Shown in pieces: positions 34,175 through 42,650 of a stretch of DNA of 50,395 nucleotides. Below the pieces are notes generated by a model. The model was not told the DNA's origin. It saw only the letters and a list, made by a program, of their open reading frames with translations, and searched no databases. The stretch is from Alistipes sp. Lineage in GTDB: Bacteria > Bacteroidota > Bacteroidia > Bacteroidales > Rikenellaceae. The number at the start of each line of letters is the position of its first letter. Within the stretch, counting starts at the first letter, position 1. Both the position numbers and the translations under genes were made by a program. The stretch covers positions 1-50,395 of the forward strand of contig JAFYRX010000062.1 in the NCBI GenBank assembly GCA_017546725.1, read 5' to 3'.

Positions 34175-35923
34175 TTATCGAATGAATGTTCCCTCCCATT
34201 GGGCGCGGTTGCCGCACGAGTCCTTCAGTGTCACCTTAACCTTGTGGCTCTTGCCGCCTTTGATGCCCTCCTCGTTGAGATTTATCGATATGCGTCCACT
34301 TGAATAATCTACGGGTACCCACTCTCCGTCGATTGTGACTGCGTAGGATGATATGCCAGAGAAGTTATCCGACAGGCGGAACGCTATTCTGTCACGACCT
34401 CGGCAGTCGGCTCCATCCTCAAACTGCGGACGTATGGTCGGCGGTGTGGTATCAGCCGCGAGGCAGTAGGTGCCAAATGTCGTAGTGCGCGACGTGAGTC
34501 GGTTGTGACGATACGAGCCACCCTGACTATATATGCGTCCGTCCTTACCCACCGATGCCATCACCACATAGGGCTGCAAAGCCTTCTCTACGGGCGTAGT
34601 AAATACCATCCCGATGCCCTTCTGTATCGGAGTAGAGTTCTCGTGTACGGTATATGCCGCCGAGAGTATGCGAACTGTAGAGTCGGGGTGGAATGGCTTT
34701 ACGTCTGAGCGATGCATATCCAGTGCGATAGATTCGTATAACGAACCTTTGGGGATAACAACGCTGAACGTATCATCAACCTTTGCTGCAAAGTCGCGGT
34801 CGTGATATACGATGTGCGTGCCCTCCGTGAGCGAGCCCTTGAAACACTCGGCGTCGCTCTTACCGACAATCTCAAACGATAAGGTCGATGTGTTGTCACA
34901 ATCATCCGTTGCGATGAATGTTATCTCGCGCTTCTGGTCGGCCTTGCAGGTCACTACGCCACGATTTCGCAATGTGGGGTAGAAGTAGTCCGTTCCGCCC
35001 TGCTTCGATGCTATGAGCATAACCTCGTTGCGTGAGTTGCGCTGCAGAGGGTAGTACGACACAGCGTTGCAGTAACGTGACAGCGAGAATGGGAAGCCGT
35101 CGTTGCGGTACTCAAAATAGGTCTCACCATCCACCTGTGCCTTGATGTTATACACTCCGTATGTGTTGGCGCAATCGTTCTTGCGGTCCGAAGTCTCCAA
35201 AATGAAATAACCCTTGCGACCCACCTTTATGGGGCTCTTCTGCGCTGTACGATATGTGTTGTTGTCAGCCTTGTTGACCGTATATGTTGCGAGTTTGCTA
35301 TGGCAGGGTACTCCGCTCACGGTATCCACCTCCACATAATGCACCTTCATAATGTAGGGCGAGATATCATCTTTGGGCTTGACGATACCCGACGCTATGA
35401 TGTTGAGTGTCTTCTGCGATGCAGTCTCACGCAGCTCATAATGCAGGTGCGGGCCGAGTGATGAGCCAGTGTTTCCCGACTTCGCAATCTCCTCGCCACG
35501 TCGTACGGGGAACTGGTCCTTGGCGCACTCCACATCTATGCGGCTGCTCTTGCGACGGTGTCGCTCGGCAAATACAAAATCCTCGATATCCTTGCGGAAA
35601 CGAGACAGGTGACCATAAACCGAAGTCGTTCCGTTGGGGTGATTTACATAGAGAGCCCATCCATAACCCGAAGGCGAACGCATTACTCGACTCACATATC
35701 CGTCAGCCACCGCCACGACTGGTTTGCCCGTTACACCGTCGGTCTTGAAGTCAATGCCCGAGTGGAAGTGGTTTGAACGCATCTCGGCGAAGTTGGCAGA
35801 GTAGTAACCTACCACGTCTCGCAAAGGGTATGTGTAGTAATCTGCCGATAACTTTTGAGCAGAACTTTCGCTCGAGGTCAATATTGCAAAAACTGCTGTT
35901 AATATGAGTATTAATCGTCGCAT
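34175..35923 (-). CDS. M23 family metallopeptidase
   Basis: A periplasmic zinc peptidase of the LytM/M23 type, probably a murein endopeptidase. The 582-residue protein has a signal peptide (to about SSAQK). The peptidase domain lies near the N-terminus: HFHSGIDF gives the HxxxD ligands, followed by VVAVADGYVSRV, NHPNGTTSVYGHL and the HLHYE motif. The long C-terminal part (about residues 200-580) is beta-rich and without clear homology. It overlaps recX by 13 bases, so it is translationally coupled. Confidence 0.9.
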   Translation of the reverse strand: MRRLILILTAVFAILTSSESSAQKLSADYYTYPLRDVVGYYSANFAEMRSNHFHSGIDFKTDGVTGKPVVAVADGYVSRVMRSPSGYGWALYVNHPNGTTSVYGHLSRFRKDIEDFVFAERHRRKSSRIDVECAKDQFPVRRGEEIAKSGNTGSSLGPHLHYELRETASQKTLNIIASGIVKPKDDISPYIMKVHYVEVDTVSGVPCHSKLATYTVNKADNNTYRTAQKSPIKVGRKGYFILETSDRKNDCANTYGVYNIKAQVDGETYFEYRNDGFPFSLSRYCNAVSYYPLQRNSRNEVMLIASKQGGTDYFYPTLRNRGVVTCKADQKREITFIATDDCDNTSTLSFEIVGKSDAECFKGSLTEGTHIVYHDRDFAAKVDDTFSVVIPKGSLYESIALDMHRSDVKPFHPDSTVRILSAAYTVHENSTPIQKGIGMVFTTPVEKALQPYVVMASVGKDGRIYSQGGSYRHNRLTSRTTTFGTYCLAADTTPPTIRPQFEDGADCRGRDRIAFRLSDNFSGISSYAVTIDGEWVPVDYSSGRISINLNEEGIKGGKSHKVKVTLKDSCGNRAQWEGTFIR

Positions 35924-36426
35924 TCTTTTATGTTGTTATTTCTCATTACTTCGTTTACGCTATCCATCACTTCATCCATCTCAAAACCGAGCGAAAGGGC
36001 GTAACGTATTAGTTTTGTTTTAAGTTGATACTCTGTATCGTATTTTATATGTTTAATTTTGGCTTGCAGTCTATCTTGCAGACGTTTTTTGTTGTCCGAA
36101 GGGGTTAGTTCTGCCAGAATTTCTGTTATAATATCATCGGCAATGCTTTTACGCTTCAGTGCGGTGGTGATTTTGTACTTTCCCCACGCACTTAATCGTA
36201 TCTTTTCTCTGACAAAAGCCTCTGCATAACGTCTGTCATCAATAAATCGCTCGTTTATAAGTCTCTGCAATACTTCTTGTTGCTCGGTTTTACTGACTCC
36301 CCAATTTTGCATCAGTCGCAAAGCATCGCCCGACGAGCGTTCTGCTCGTGCACACAATCGCATAAGCGAAGCAAGGGCCTCATCGGCGGTCTTTTCTCGT
36401 TTTATTTTGGGGGTCTTTGGCAACAT
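35911..36426 (-). CDS. recX: Regulatory protein RecX
   Basis: RecX binds RecA filaments and modulates recombination. The 171-residue, mostly helical and basic protein shows the three-helix repeats of the family, with FIDDRRYAEAFVREKIRLSAWGKYKI being the most characteristic region (kept here in part: FIDDRRYAEAFVREK). It overlaps prmC at its start (25 bases) and the M23 gene at its end (13 bases). recA is not in the window. Confidence 0.9.
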   Translation of the reverse strand: MLPKTPKIKREKTADEALASLMRLCARAERSSGDALRLMQNWGVSKTEQQEVLQRLINERFIDDRRYAEAFVREKIRLSAWGKYKITTALKRKSIADDIITEILAELTPSDNKKRLQDRLQAKIKHIKYDTEYQLKTKLIRYALSLGFEMDEVMDSVNEVMRNNNIKECDD

Positions 36427-37259
36427 ATCATTCTATCTCTACCAAATAAATCTTTGCGTACTTCTATGTGTGTGTATCCTTCCTCTTTTAACATATCGGT
36501 GCACTCTTTCGATAGTGGAGAGTGTATCTCAAACATCAAACATCCCTGCTCGCTCAATAATTCTTGTGCGGCCCTCGCTATAGCGCGATAAAACAACAAT
36601 GGGTTATTGTCTTCGACAAAAAGTGCTATATGCGGCTCGTGGTGCGTGACGTTGATGTGCATCGCTTCACGCTCCGATAGAGGAATGTATGGCGGATTCG
36701 ATACAATTATATCATATTTTTTACCTTGCAGGCCCTGCAAACCACCGAGTGCATCATCTTTTATAATCTCTACCCCGACGCCTATTGTCGCTGCATTTTC
36801 TTTTGCTAACGAAATAGCCTCATCGGATATGTCGGTAGCCGTAATAGTTGCGTTAGGTAAAAGTTTTGCGAGAGAAATGGCTATGCATCCACTTCCTGTG
36901 CAGATGTCGGCTATACGTGGCGATGTCATCGCTTTTGCTCTCTCTACGGCCCACATCACTAATTCTTCAGTCTCGGGGCGAGGAATCAATGCCCCCTCGC
37001 GAATTGCGAATTTAATACCGCAAAATTCACACTCTCCCGTAATGTATTGCGCAGGACGACCTGCCGCTAACTCTTTGGCCGTATGCTCTATATCGACTAT
37101 CTCTATAGTTTCGTTTGGCTCAATGAGGAATTTTATCTCATCCACTCCGCTTTTATGTGCTGCAACGATACGTGCTATGCGTCGAGACTCCTCTGTGGAA
37201 TATAAATCCCCCATCTGGGCGCATAGATAATTGATTATGTCAGCACGTGAGCCTCGCAT
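36402..37259 (-). CDS. prmC: Peptide chain release factor N5-glutamine methyltransferase PrmC
   Basis: PrmC methylates the Gln of the GGQ motif in release factors RF1 and RF2. The 285-residue chain has the helical N-terminal domain, PRPETEELV, the SAM-binding motif IADICTGSGCIAISLA and the catalytic NPPY (IIVSNPPYIPLSE). It starts 2 bases before the aroC stop (very close packing) and overlaps recX, indicating one transcript. Confidence 0.96.
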   Translation of the reverse strand: MRGSRADIINYLCAQMGDLYSTEESRRIARIVAAHKSGVDEIKFLIEPNETIEIVDIEHTAKELAAGRPAQYITGECEFCGIKFAIREGALIPRPETEELVMWAVERAKAMTSPRIADICTGSGCIAISLAKLLPNATITATDISDEAISLAKENAATIGVGVEIIKDDALGGLQGLQGKKYDIIVSNPPYIPLSEREAMHINVTHHEPHIALFVEDNNPLLFYRAIARAAQELLSEQGCLMFEIHSPLSKECTDMLKEEGYTHIEVRKDLFGRDRMICCQRPPK

Positions 37260-37261
37260 TG

Positions 37262-38242
37262 CTATGCTCTCAATTTAAGGTCGGCCAAAGCAATCGCTAC
37301 GGCTGATTCTACAACAACGGCTGCACGCAGAGTGATACATACATCGTGGCGGCCTTTGATTACCAATGGCTCAACTTTGTTACTCTCAAAATTGAAGGTT
37401 GCTTGCTCTTGTGCTATAGATGCTGTAGGCTTAATGGCGGCACGTACTACAATCTCATTACCGTTTGTAATGCCTCCGACGATACCTCCAGCATTGTTTG
37501 TAGCAGTCGTTCCACACTTGTCGATGATTGCATCGTTATGCTCCGAGCCATTCATTCTGGCGGCTTCGAATCCCTTGCCGAACTCCACACCCTTAACGGC
37601 TGGTACAGAGAATAATAAGTGAGCGATAAGACTCTCGGCAGAATCAAAGAAAGGCTCTCCTAATCCTGCCGTAATTCCTTTTGCACGACACTCTATAACT
37701 CCACCAACAGAATCTTGTGCTGTGCGGGCAGACTCTAATATCTCTGCAAATTTTGCTTTGTCTTGTGTGCCACCTATCTCTGTTATCTCGGTCGAGAACT
37801 CTGCCGCATTGCCCAAAATCTTCTTTGCAACAACACCCGCAGCAACCAATCCCAAAGTTATACGTCCCGAGAAGTGGCCTCCACCACGAGGGTCATTGTA
37901 ACCATCCCACTTCTGCTGTGCTACAAGGTCAGCGTGAGAGGGACGTGGATGCTTTACCAAATTACGATAATCGCCCGATTGAGTATTCTCGTTTACGAAC
38001 TCAATAGTCAAAGGTGAACCGGTCGTAAAACCATTATATACACCCGAAACGATATGCGGCAAATCGCTCTCCTTGCGGGGTGTTGTACCTGCGGCACCTG
38101 CTCGGCGACGGTCAAGGTCTGCACTGAAATCCGCTTCGCATAGGGCAATACCTGCTGGTACTCCGTCGATGCTTACACCGACCTGCTGGCCGTGCGATTC
38201 ACCCCAGATGCTTACTCTGAATATTTGTCCCCAAGAGTTCAT
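37262..38242 (-). CDS. aroC: Chorismate synthase
   Basis: AroC converts EPSP to chorismate with reduced FMN, the last shikimate-pathway step. The 326-residue chain is a little shorter than the 350-360 usual in the phylum. Motifs are GQIFRVSIWGESHGQQVG at the N-terminus, RPSHAD, DPRGGGHFSGRITLGLVAAG and KGRHDVC near the end. The HFSGR form differs from the RSSARET form that I recall for Bacteroides enzymes and looks like the Firmicute type. It follows aroA directly with a 1-base gap. Confidence 0.96.
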   Translation of the reverse strand: MNSWGQIFRVSIWGESHGQQVGVSIDGVPAGIALCEADFSADLDRRRAGAAGTTPRKESDLPHIVSGVYNGFTTGSPLTIEFVNENTQSGDYRNLVKHPRPSHADLVAQQKWDGYNDPRGGGHFSGRITLGLVAAGVVAKKILGNAAEFSTEITEIGGTQDKAKFAEILESARTAQDSVGGVIECRAKGITAGLGEPFFDSAESLIAHLLFSVPAVKGVEFGKGFEAARMNGSEHNDAIIDKCGTTATNNAGGIVGGITNGNEIVVRAAIKPTASIAQEQATFNFESNKVEPLVIKGRHDVCITLRAAVVVESAVAIALADLKLRA

Positions 38243-38243
38243 A

Positions 38244-39497
38244 TTATCGTATTGTTATAGATTCCAAATCATCGAAAAATTCGGGATAACTCTTCTCTAC
38301 ACACTCTGCTGCCGTAATCTTTACGTCCCCCTTGCAACGCAGGGCAGATGCAGCCAACGACATTGCTATACGGTGGTCGTTATGGCTGAATACTTCGGCT
38401 GGCTGAATCTCGCCACCGCGAATCTTCATTACGTTATCCTCCGAGATATCTATTTCGATGCCCAATTTCTCATACTCCTGACGCAAAGTCTCGGCGCGGT
38501 CACTCTCCTTATGACGCAGGCGTGATGTGCCAATAATTCTACTCTCGCCCTCTGCTGCAGCGGCCAATGCAGCCAATGCAGGGAAAAGGTCGGGGGAATT
38601 TGTGGCGTCAAATTCAAACGCACGCAACTCGCGTTTCGAAATGGTTATTGCGTCGTGCTCTATGATGATGCCAGCGCCTGCTCGCTCCAATGCGTGACAT
38701 ATTGCAGTATCGGCCTGACGCGAAAGGGTAGATATGTTTTTAACGGTTACCTCTCCTGCAATGGCGCCTGCTACAAGCATCGTAGATGCTCCGCTCCAAT
38801 CGCCCTCGATAGCAATGTCGGTAGCTATATATTTCTGTCGGCCCTCGATAAAGAACTCCGAGTAGTCGCCCTTGTTGTGCATAATCTCTACACCGAAACG
38901 CTGTGCTGTGTCTATTGTCATATCGATGTAAGGTGTTGATACGGCATCTTCGACATATAGCGTAGTGTCCTCCTCGGCCATAGGCAGAGCCAAAAGCAAT
39001 CCTGTGATGAACTGTGAAGAGATGCTACCATCGACCTTCACCTCGCCACCGTGAATAGGTCCTTGAACCTCGATAGGCAAGAATCCTCCTCCGTCGCGCA
39101 CCGTAACGCCCAATGTGCGTAATGGCTCAATCATCATCTCCATAGGACGGTAGAGCAATGTGCCTTCGCCTTGGATGTTGATAGGTGTTTTGCAGAGTGA
39201 TGCGATTGGCGTGAATAGGCGTGTGGCCAATCCCGATTCGCCAACATAAAGCGTATTAGATGTGGGATTTAATCCTCCGTCGATAGCGATAGTACGCTCA
39301 TCGATAAATGTTACTTTTGCGCCCAACGCCTCGATGCATTTCAAGGCCGAGCGTGTGTCTTTGCAAAATTCGATGTTACGCAATACGGTGCGTCCCTCGG
39401 CTAAAAGGGATAGGGCTATGGCACGTTGCGCATAACTTTTTGAACTCGGTGGAGTTATTGTGCCTTTGACACTCCCCAAGGAGACGGTTTTATCCAT
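38244..39497 (-). CDS. aroA: 3-phosphoshikimate 1-carboxyvinyltransferase (EPSP synthase)
   Basis: AroA joins shikimate-3-phosphate and PEP to form EPSP, the substrate of AroC next door. The 417-residue chain shows PPSSKSYAQRAIALSLLAEG at the N-terminus, YVGESGLATRLFTPIA (here with the Gly-rich active-site segment), DGSISSQFITGLLLALP, GDWSGASTMLVAGAI and HNDHRIAMSLA. It sits 6 bases after lptB and 1 base before aroC. Neither aroA nor aroC has its own obvious promoter. Confidence 0.96.
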   Translation of the reverse strand: MDKTVSLGSVKGTITPPSSKSYAQRAIALSLLAEGRTVLRNIEFCKDTRSALKCIEALGAKVTFIDERTIAIDGGLNPTSNTLYVGESGLATRLFTPIASLCKTPINIQGEGTLLYRPMEMMIEPLRTLGVTVRDGGGFLPIEVQGPIHGGEVKVDGSISSQFITGLLLALPMAEEDTTLYVEDAVSTPYIDMTIDTAQRFGVEIMHNKGDYSEFFIEGRQKYIATDIAIEGDWSGASTMLVAGAIAGEVTVKNISTLSRQADTAICHALERAGAGIIIEHDAITISKRELRAFEFDATNSPDLFPALAALAAAAEGESRIIGTSRLRHKESDRAETLRQEYEKLGIEIDISEDNVMKIRGGEIQPAEVFSHNDHRIAMSLAASALRCKGDVKITAAECVEKSYPEFFDDLESITIR

Positions 39498-39503
39498 ATA
39501 TTA

Positions 39504-40331
39504 TTATAATGTGGTTTCATTTTCTGCGACATCGTTTGTATGCGTTGTCGTTGGTTGCTCATCCTGCTCATTAATGGGCGTAAATGATTGCGGGCGGCGC
39601 AGAACGAAGTTCTTTCCGAGGTATACCTTACGCACCATCTCGTCATTGGCCAAATCTTCGGCGCTACCTGTCTTGAGAATCTTACCTTCATAGAGCAAAT
39701 ATGTACGGTCAGTAATGGCTAAAGTCTCATCAACATTGTGGTCGGTGATGATTACTCCGATATTTTTGTTCTTGAGCGTTGCGACGATGCTCTGGATATC
39801 CTCTACTGCGATAGGGTCTACACCTGCAAATGGCTCATCAAGCAGGATAAATGCAGGGTTGATGGCTACGGCGCGAGCAATCTCTGTACGACGACGCTCA
39901 CCACCCGAAAGTTGAATACCCAAACTCTTGCGTACCTTTTGCAGACGGAACTCCTCAATGAGGGCCTCCACGCGCTCTCGCTGGTACTCCTTGCTGTAAT
40001 CAGTCATCTCCAGCACAGCCTTGATATTATCCTCAACGCTCAAACGGCGGAATACCGATGCCTCCTGTGCCAAGTAACCGACACCCATCTGTGCTCGTCT
40101 ATAAACGGGTTCTTTTGTCAATTCTGTAACCACGCCCTCGTCATTCTCAAGAAAGATTTGTCCCTCGTTGGGCTTGATAAGACCTACAATCATATAAAAG
40201 GTAGTAGTCTTGCCGGCTCCGTTGGGTCCTAACAAACCGACAATCTCTCCCTGCTTAACGTCGATGGTTACGTGGTTTACCACCGTACGAGATTTATATT
40301 TCTTTACAAGTTCGCTCGTATATAGACGCAT
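39504..40331 (-). CDS. lptB: LPS export ABC transporter ATP-binding protein LptB
   Basis: LptB powers extraction of lipopolysaccharide from the inner membrane with LptFG. The 275-residue protein has Walker A GPNGAGKTT, the Q-loop near YLAQEASVFRRL, the signature LSGGERRR, Walker B FILLDEPFAGVDP and the switch His in ITDHNVDETL. The C-terminal tail (after KNFVLRRP) is longer than in E. coli and is polar and acidic. It heads the minus-strand run. Confidence 0.94.
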   Translation of the reverse strand: MRLYTSELVKKYKSRTVVNHVTIDVKQGEIVGLLGPNGAGKTTTFYMIVGLIKPNEGQIFLENDEGVVTELTKEPVYRRAQMGVGYLAQEASVFRRLSVEDNIKAVLEMTDYSKEYQRERVEALIEEFRLQKVRKSLGIQLSGGERRRTEIARAVAINPAFILLDEPFAGVDPIAVEDIQSIVATLKNKNIGVIITDHNVDETLAITDRTYLLYEGKILKTGSAEDLANDEMVRKVYLGKNFVLRRPQSFTPINEQDEQPTTTHTNDVAENETTL

Positions 40332-40349
40332 AATCGATGAAATTTTTTA

Positions 40350-40387
40350 CAAAGTTATTATTTTTTCCAAAAAAAGTTTTATCTTTG
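40350..40387. promoter_or_regulatory. Divergent -7 elements for the lptB run and recQ
   Basis: TAACTTTG on the minus strand (40357 to 40350) lies 19 bases before lptB. TATCTTTG on the plus strand (40380-40387) lies 61 bases before recQ. Both fit TAnnTTTG, and no clear -33 box is seen. The rest of the 117-base gap holds nothing recognisable. Confidence 0.55.
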
Positions 40388-40448
40388 AATGAAAATTCAC
40401 TCTTTAATGATGTTTGCGACTCGAGTAGCGCAGTTATTTAGTTGAACG

Positions 40449-42638
40449 ATGGAGCAGGAACAGACGATTTTACACGAAAAATTAAAGGAGTACTTTGGTT
40501 TTACCTCGTTTAAAGGTAACCAGGAGGCCGTTATATGTAATCTACTTGCAGGCCGCGATACTTTTGTGTTGATGCCTACGGGTGGTGGTAAATCTCTTTG
40601 TTATCAGTTGCCTGCGATGTTGATGGATGGCGTTGCTATCATCATCTCTCCGCTTATTGCCTTGATGAAAAATCAGGTCGATGCTATGCGTACGTTCTCT
40701 ACAGAGTCGGGTATTGCCCATTTCTTGAACTCATCACTCAATAAGGCTGCCATCAATCAGGTGCGCCAAGATGTATTGGATGGCAAAACCAAGTTGCTCT
40801 ATTTTGCTCCTGAGTCACTGACAAAAGAGGATAATGTTGCTTTCCTGCGCAAGATTAAGATTTCGTTCTATGCCATTGACGAGGCGCACTGTATCTCGGA
40901 GTGGGGACACGACTTCCGTCCTGAGTATCGCCGTATCCGTCCTATCATTAACGATATTGGCCAGGCTCCGTTGATTGCTCTTACGGCTACCGCTACACCT
41001 AAGGTGCAGATGGATATTCAGAAAAATCTGGGTATGAGCGATGCAGTGGTGTTTAAGTCTTCGTTTAACCGTTCGAATCTTTTCTATGAGATTCGACCTA
41101 AACATAATGCAGAACACGATATTATTCGTTTTATCAAGCAACGTGCAGGCAAGAGTGGAATCATCTACTGTCTGAGCCGCAAGAAGGTTGAGGAGTTGGC
41201 CGAGTTGTTGGTGGCTAACGGCATCAAGGCGTTGGCTTATCACGCTGGTATGGATGCGCAGACCAGAGCCAATAATCAGGATGATTTCTTGATGGAGCGA
41301 GTGGATGTGATTGTTGCGACCATTGCTTTTGGTATGGGTATCGATAAGCCAGATGTGCGTTATGTTATCCATTACGATATTCCCAAGTCTTTGGAGGGTT
41401 ATTATCAGGAGACAGGCCGTGCGGGCCGTGATGGTGGCGAAGGCCATTGCCTTACCTTTTATAGTTATAAGGATATCCAGAAGTTGGAGAAATTTATGCA
41501 GGGTAAGCCTCTTGCCGAGCAGGAAATTGGTAAGTTGCTCTTGCTGGAGACAGTCTCTTATGCCGAGAGTTCTATGTGTCGTCGCAAGACATTATTGCAC
41601 TACTTTGGCGAAGAGTATGGCGATGGTAATTGTGGTTGCTGCGACAACTGTGTAAATCCCAAACCAAAGATTGATGCTCGCAAGGAGATGCAACTCGCTT
41701 TGCGTACTTTGCAGGCTATTGGCGATAAGTTTAAGACTGACCATCTGGCCGCTGTGCTTACGGGTAAGACTACGGCACAGGTCAAGAGTTACGGACATAA
41801 TAAACTCCCGTTGTTTGGAGAGGGTGATGAGCACGATGCCAAGTTCTGGGGCGCAGTGATTCGTCACGGATTGATTATGGGCTTGATAGATAAGAGCATC
41901 GAGAACTATGGTCTTATCTCGGTCAATGACAAGGGCCTTGCATTCATTGAGAATCCTCAGCCCGTAACCATTACAGGTGACCATAACTACGACGAGGAGG
42001 AGCGTGATGAAGAGGCTGTAGCACAAATCGGTAAGGGTGGTGCTGCCGACGAGGAGTTGTTCGCTATGTTGAAGGATTTGCGCAAGAAAGTTGCGAAGAA
42101 ACACGACCTGCCTCCGTTTGTTATTTTCCAAGACCCATCGCTGGAGGATATGTCTGTGCATTATCCCATCACGATTGAGGAGATGCAGAACATATCGGGT
42201 GTCGGTGCCGGTAAGGCCAAGAAGTTTGGCGAGGAGTTCGTGAAACTTATCAAGGCATACGTCGAGGAGAAGGATATCGTACGTCCGCAGGATATGGTCG
42301 TGAAGTCGGTAGCCAACAAGGCTGGTAATAAAATATTTATTATCCAATCTATCGACCGCAAGATGGATTTCGAGGATATTGCACGAGCCAAGAATCTCGA
42401 CTTTGACGAGTTGCTTACCGAGATTGAGGGTATTGTAAATTCTGGAACGAAACTCGATATATCGTATTTCCTGAATAGTTATATGGACGATGATAAGGTC
42501 GAGGATATATACCTCTATTTCAAGGAGGATGCCGAGAGCGATTCGTTGGATGAGGCTATCGAGGAGTTGGGCTCTGATTATAGCGAGGAGGAGATTCGCC
42601 TTGTTCGTATCAAGTTCCTGTGTGAGGTTGGTAACTAA
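40449..42638 (+). CDS. recQ: ATP-dependent DNA helicase RecQ
   Basis: A 3'-5' DNA helicase of the RecQ family, 729 residues. Motifs in order: FKGNQEAVI (motif 0), MPTGGGKSLCYQ (Walker A), DEAHCISEWGHDFRPEYR, ALTATATPKV, IIYCLSRKKVEEL, YHAGM, ATIAFGMGIDKPDVRYVIHYD and ETGRAGRDG. The zinc-binding RQC region has the pattern SMCRRKTLLHYFGE then CGCCDNC. The HRDC domain and an extra acidic C-terminal tail follow. It begins a plus-strand run with GH20 (12 bases later) and rsmA. Confidence 0.97.
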   Translation: MEQEQTILHEKLKEYFGFTSFKGNQEAVICNLLAGRDTFVLMPTGGGKSLCYQLPAMLMDGVAIIISPLIALMKNQVDAMRTFSTESGIAHFLNSSLNKAAINQVRQDVLDGKTKLLYFAPESLTKEDNVAFLRKIKISFYAIDEAHCISEWGHDFRPEYRRIRPIINDIGQAPLIALTATATPKVQMDIQKNLGMSDAVVFKSSFNRSNLFYEIRPKHNAEHDIIRFIKQRAGKSGIIYCLSRKKVEELAELLVANGIKALAYHAGMDAQTRANNQDDFLMERVDVIVATIAFGMGIDKPDVRYVIHYDIPKSLEGYYQETGRAGRDGGEGHCLTFYSYKDIQKLEKFMQGKPLAEQEIGKLLLLETVSYAESSMCRRKTLLHYFGEEYGDGNCGCCDNCVNPKPKIDARKEMQLALRTLQAIGDKFKTDHLAAVLTGKTTAQVKSYGHNKLPLFGEGDEHDAKFWGAVIRHGLIMGLIDKSIENYGLISVNDKGLAFIENPQPVTITGDHNYDEEERDEEAVAQIGKGGAADEELFAMLKDLRKKVAKKHDLPPFVIFQDPSLEDMSVHYPITIEEMQNISGVGAGKAKKFGEEFVKLIKAYVEEKDIVRPQDMVVKSVANKAGNKIFIIQSIDRKMDFEDIARAKNLDFDELLTEIEGIVNSGTKLDISYFLNSYMDDDKVEDIYLYFKEDAESDSLDEAIEELGSDYSEEEIRLVRIKFLCEVGN

Positions 42639-42650
42639 TCAAGACTAAAT

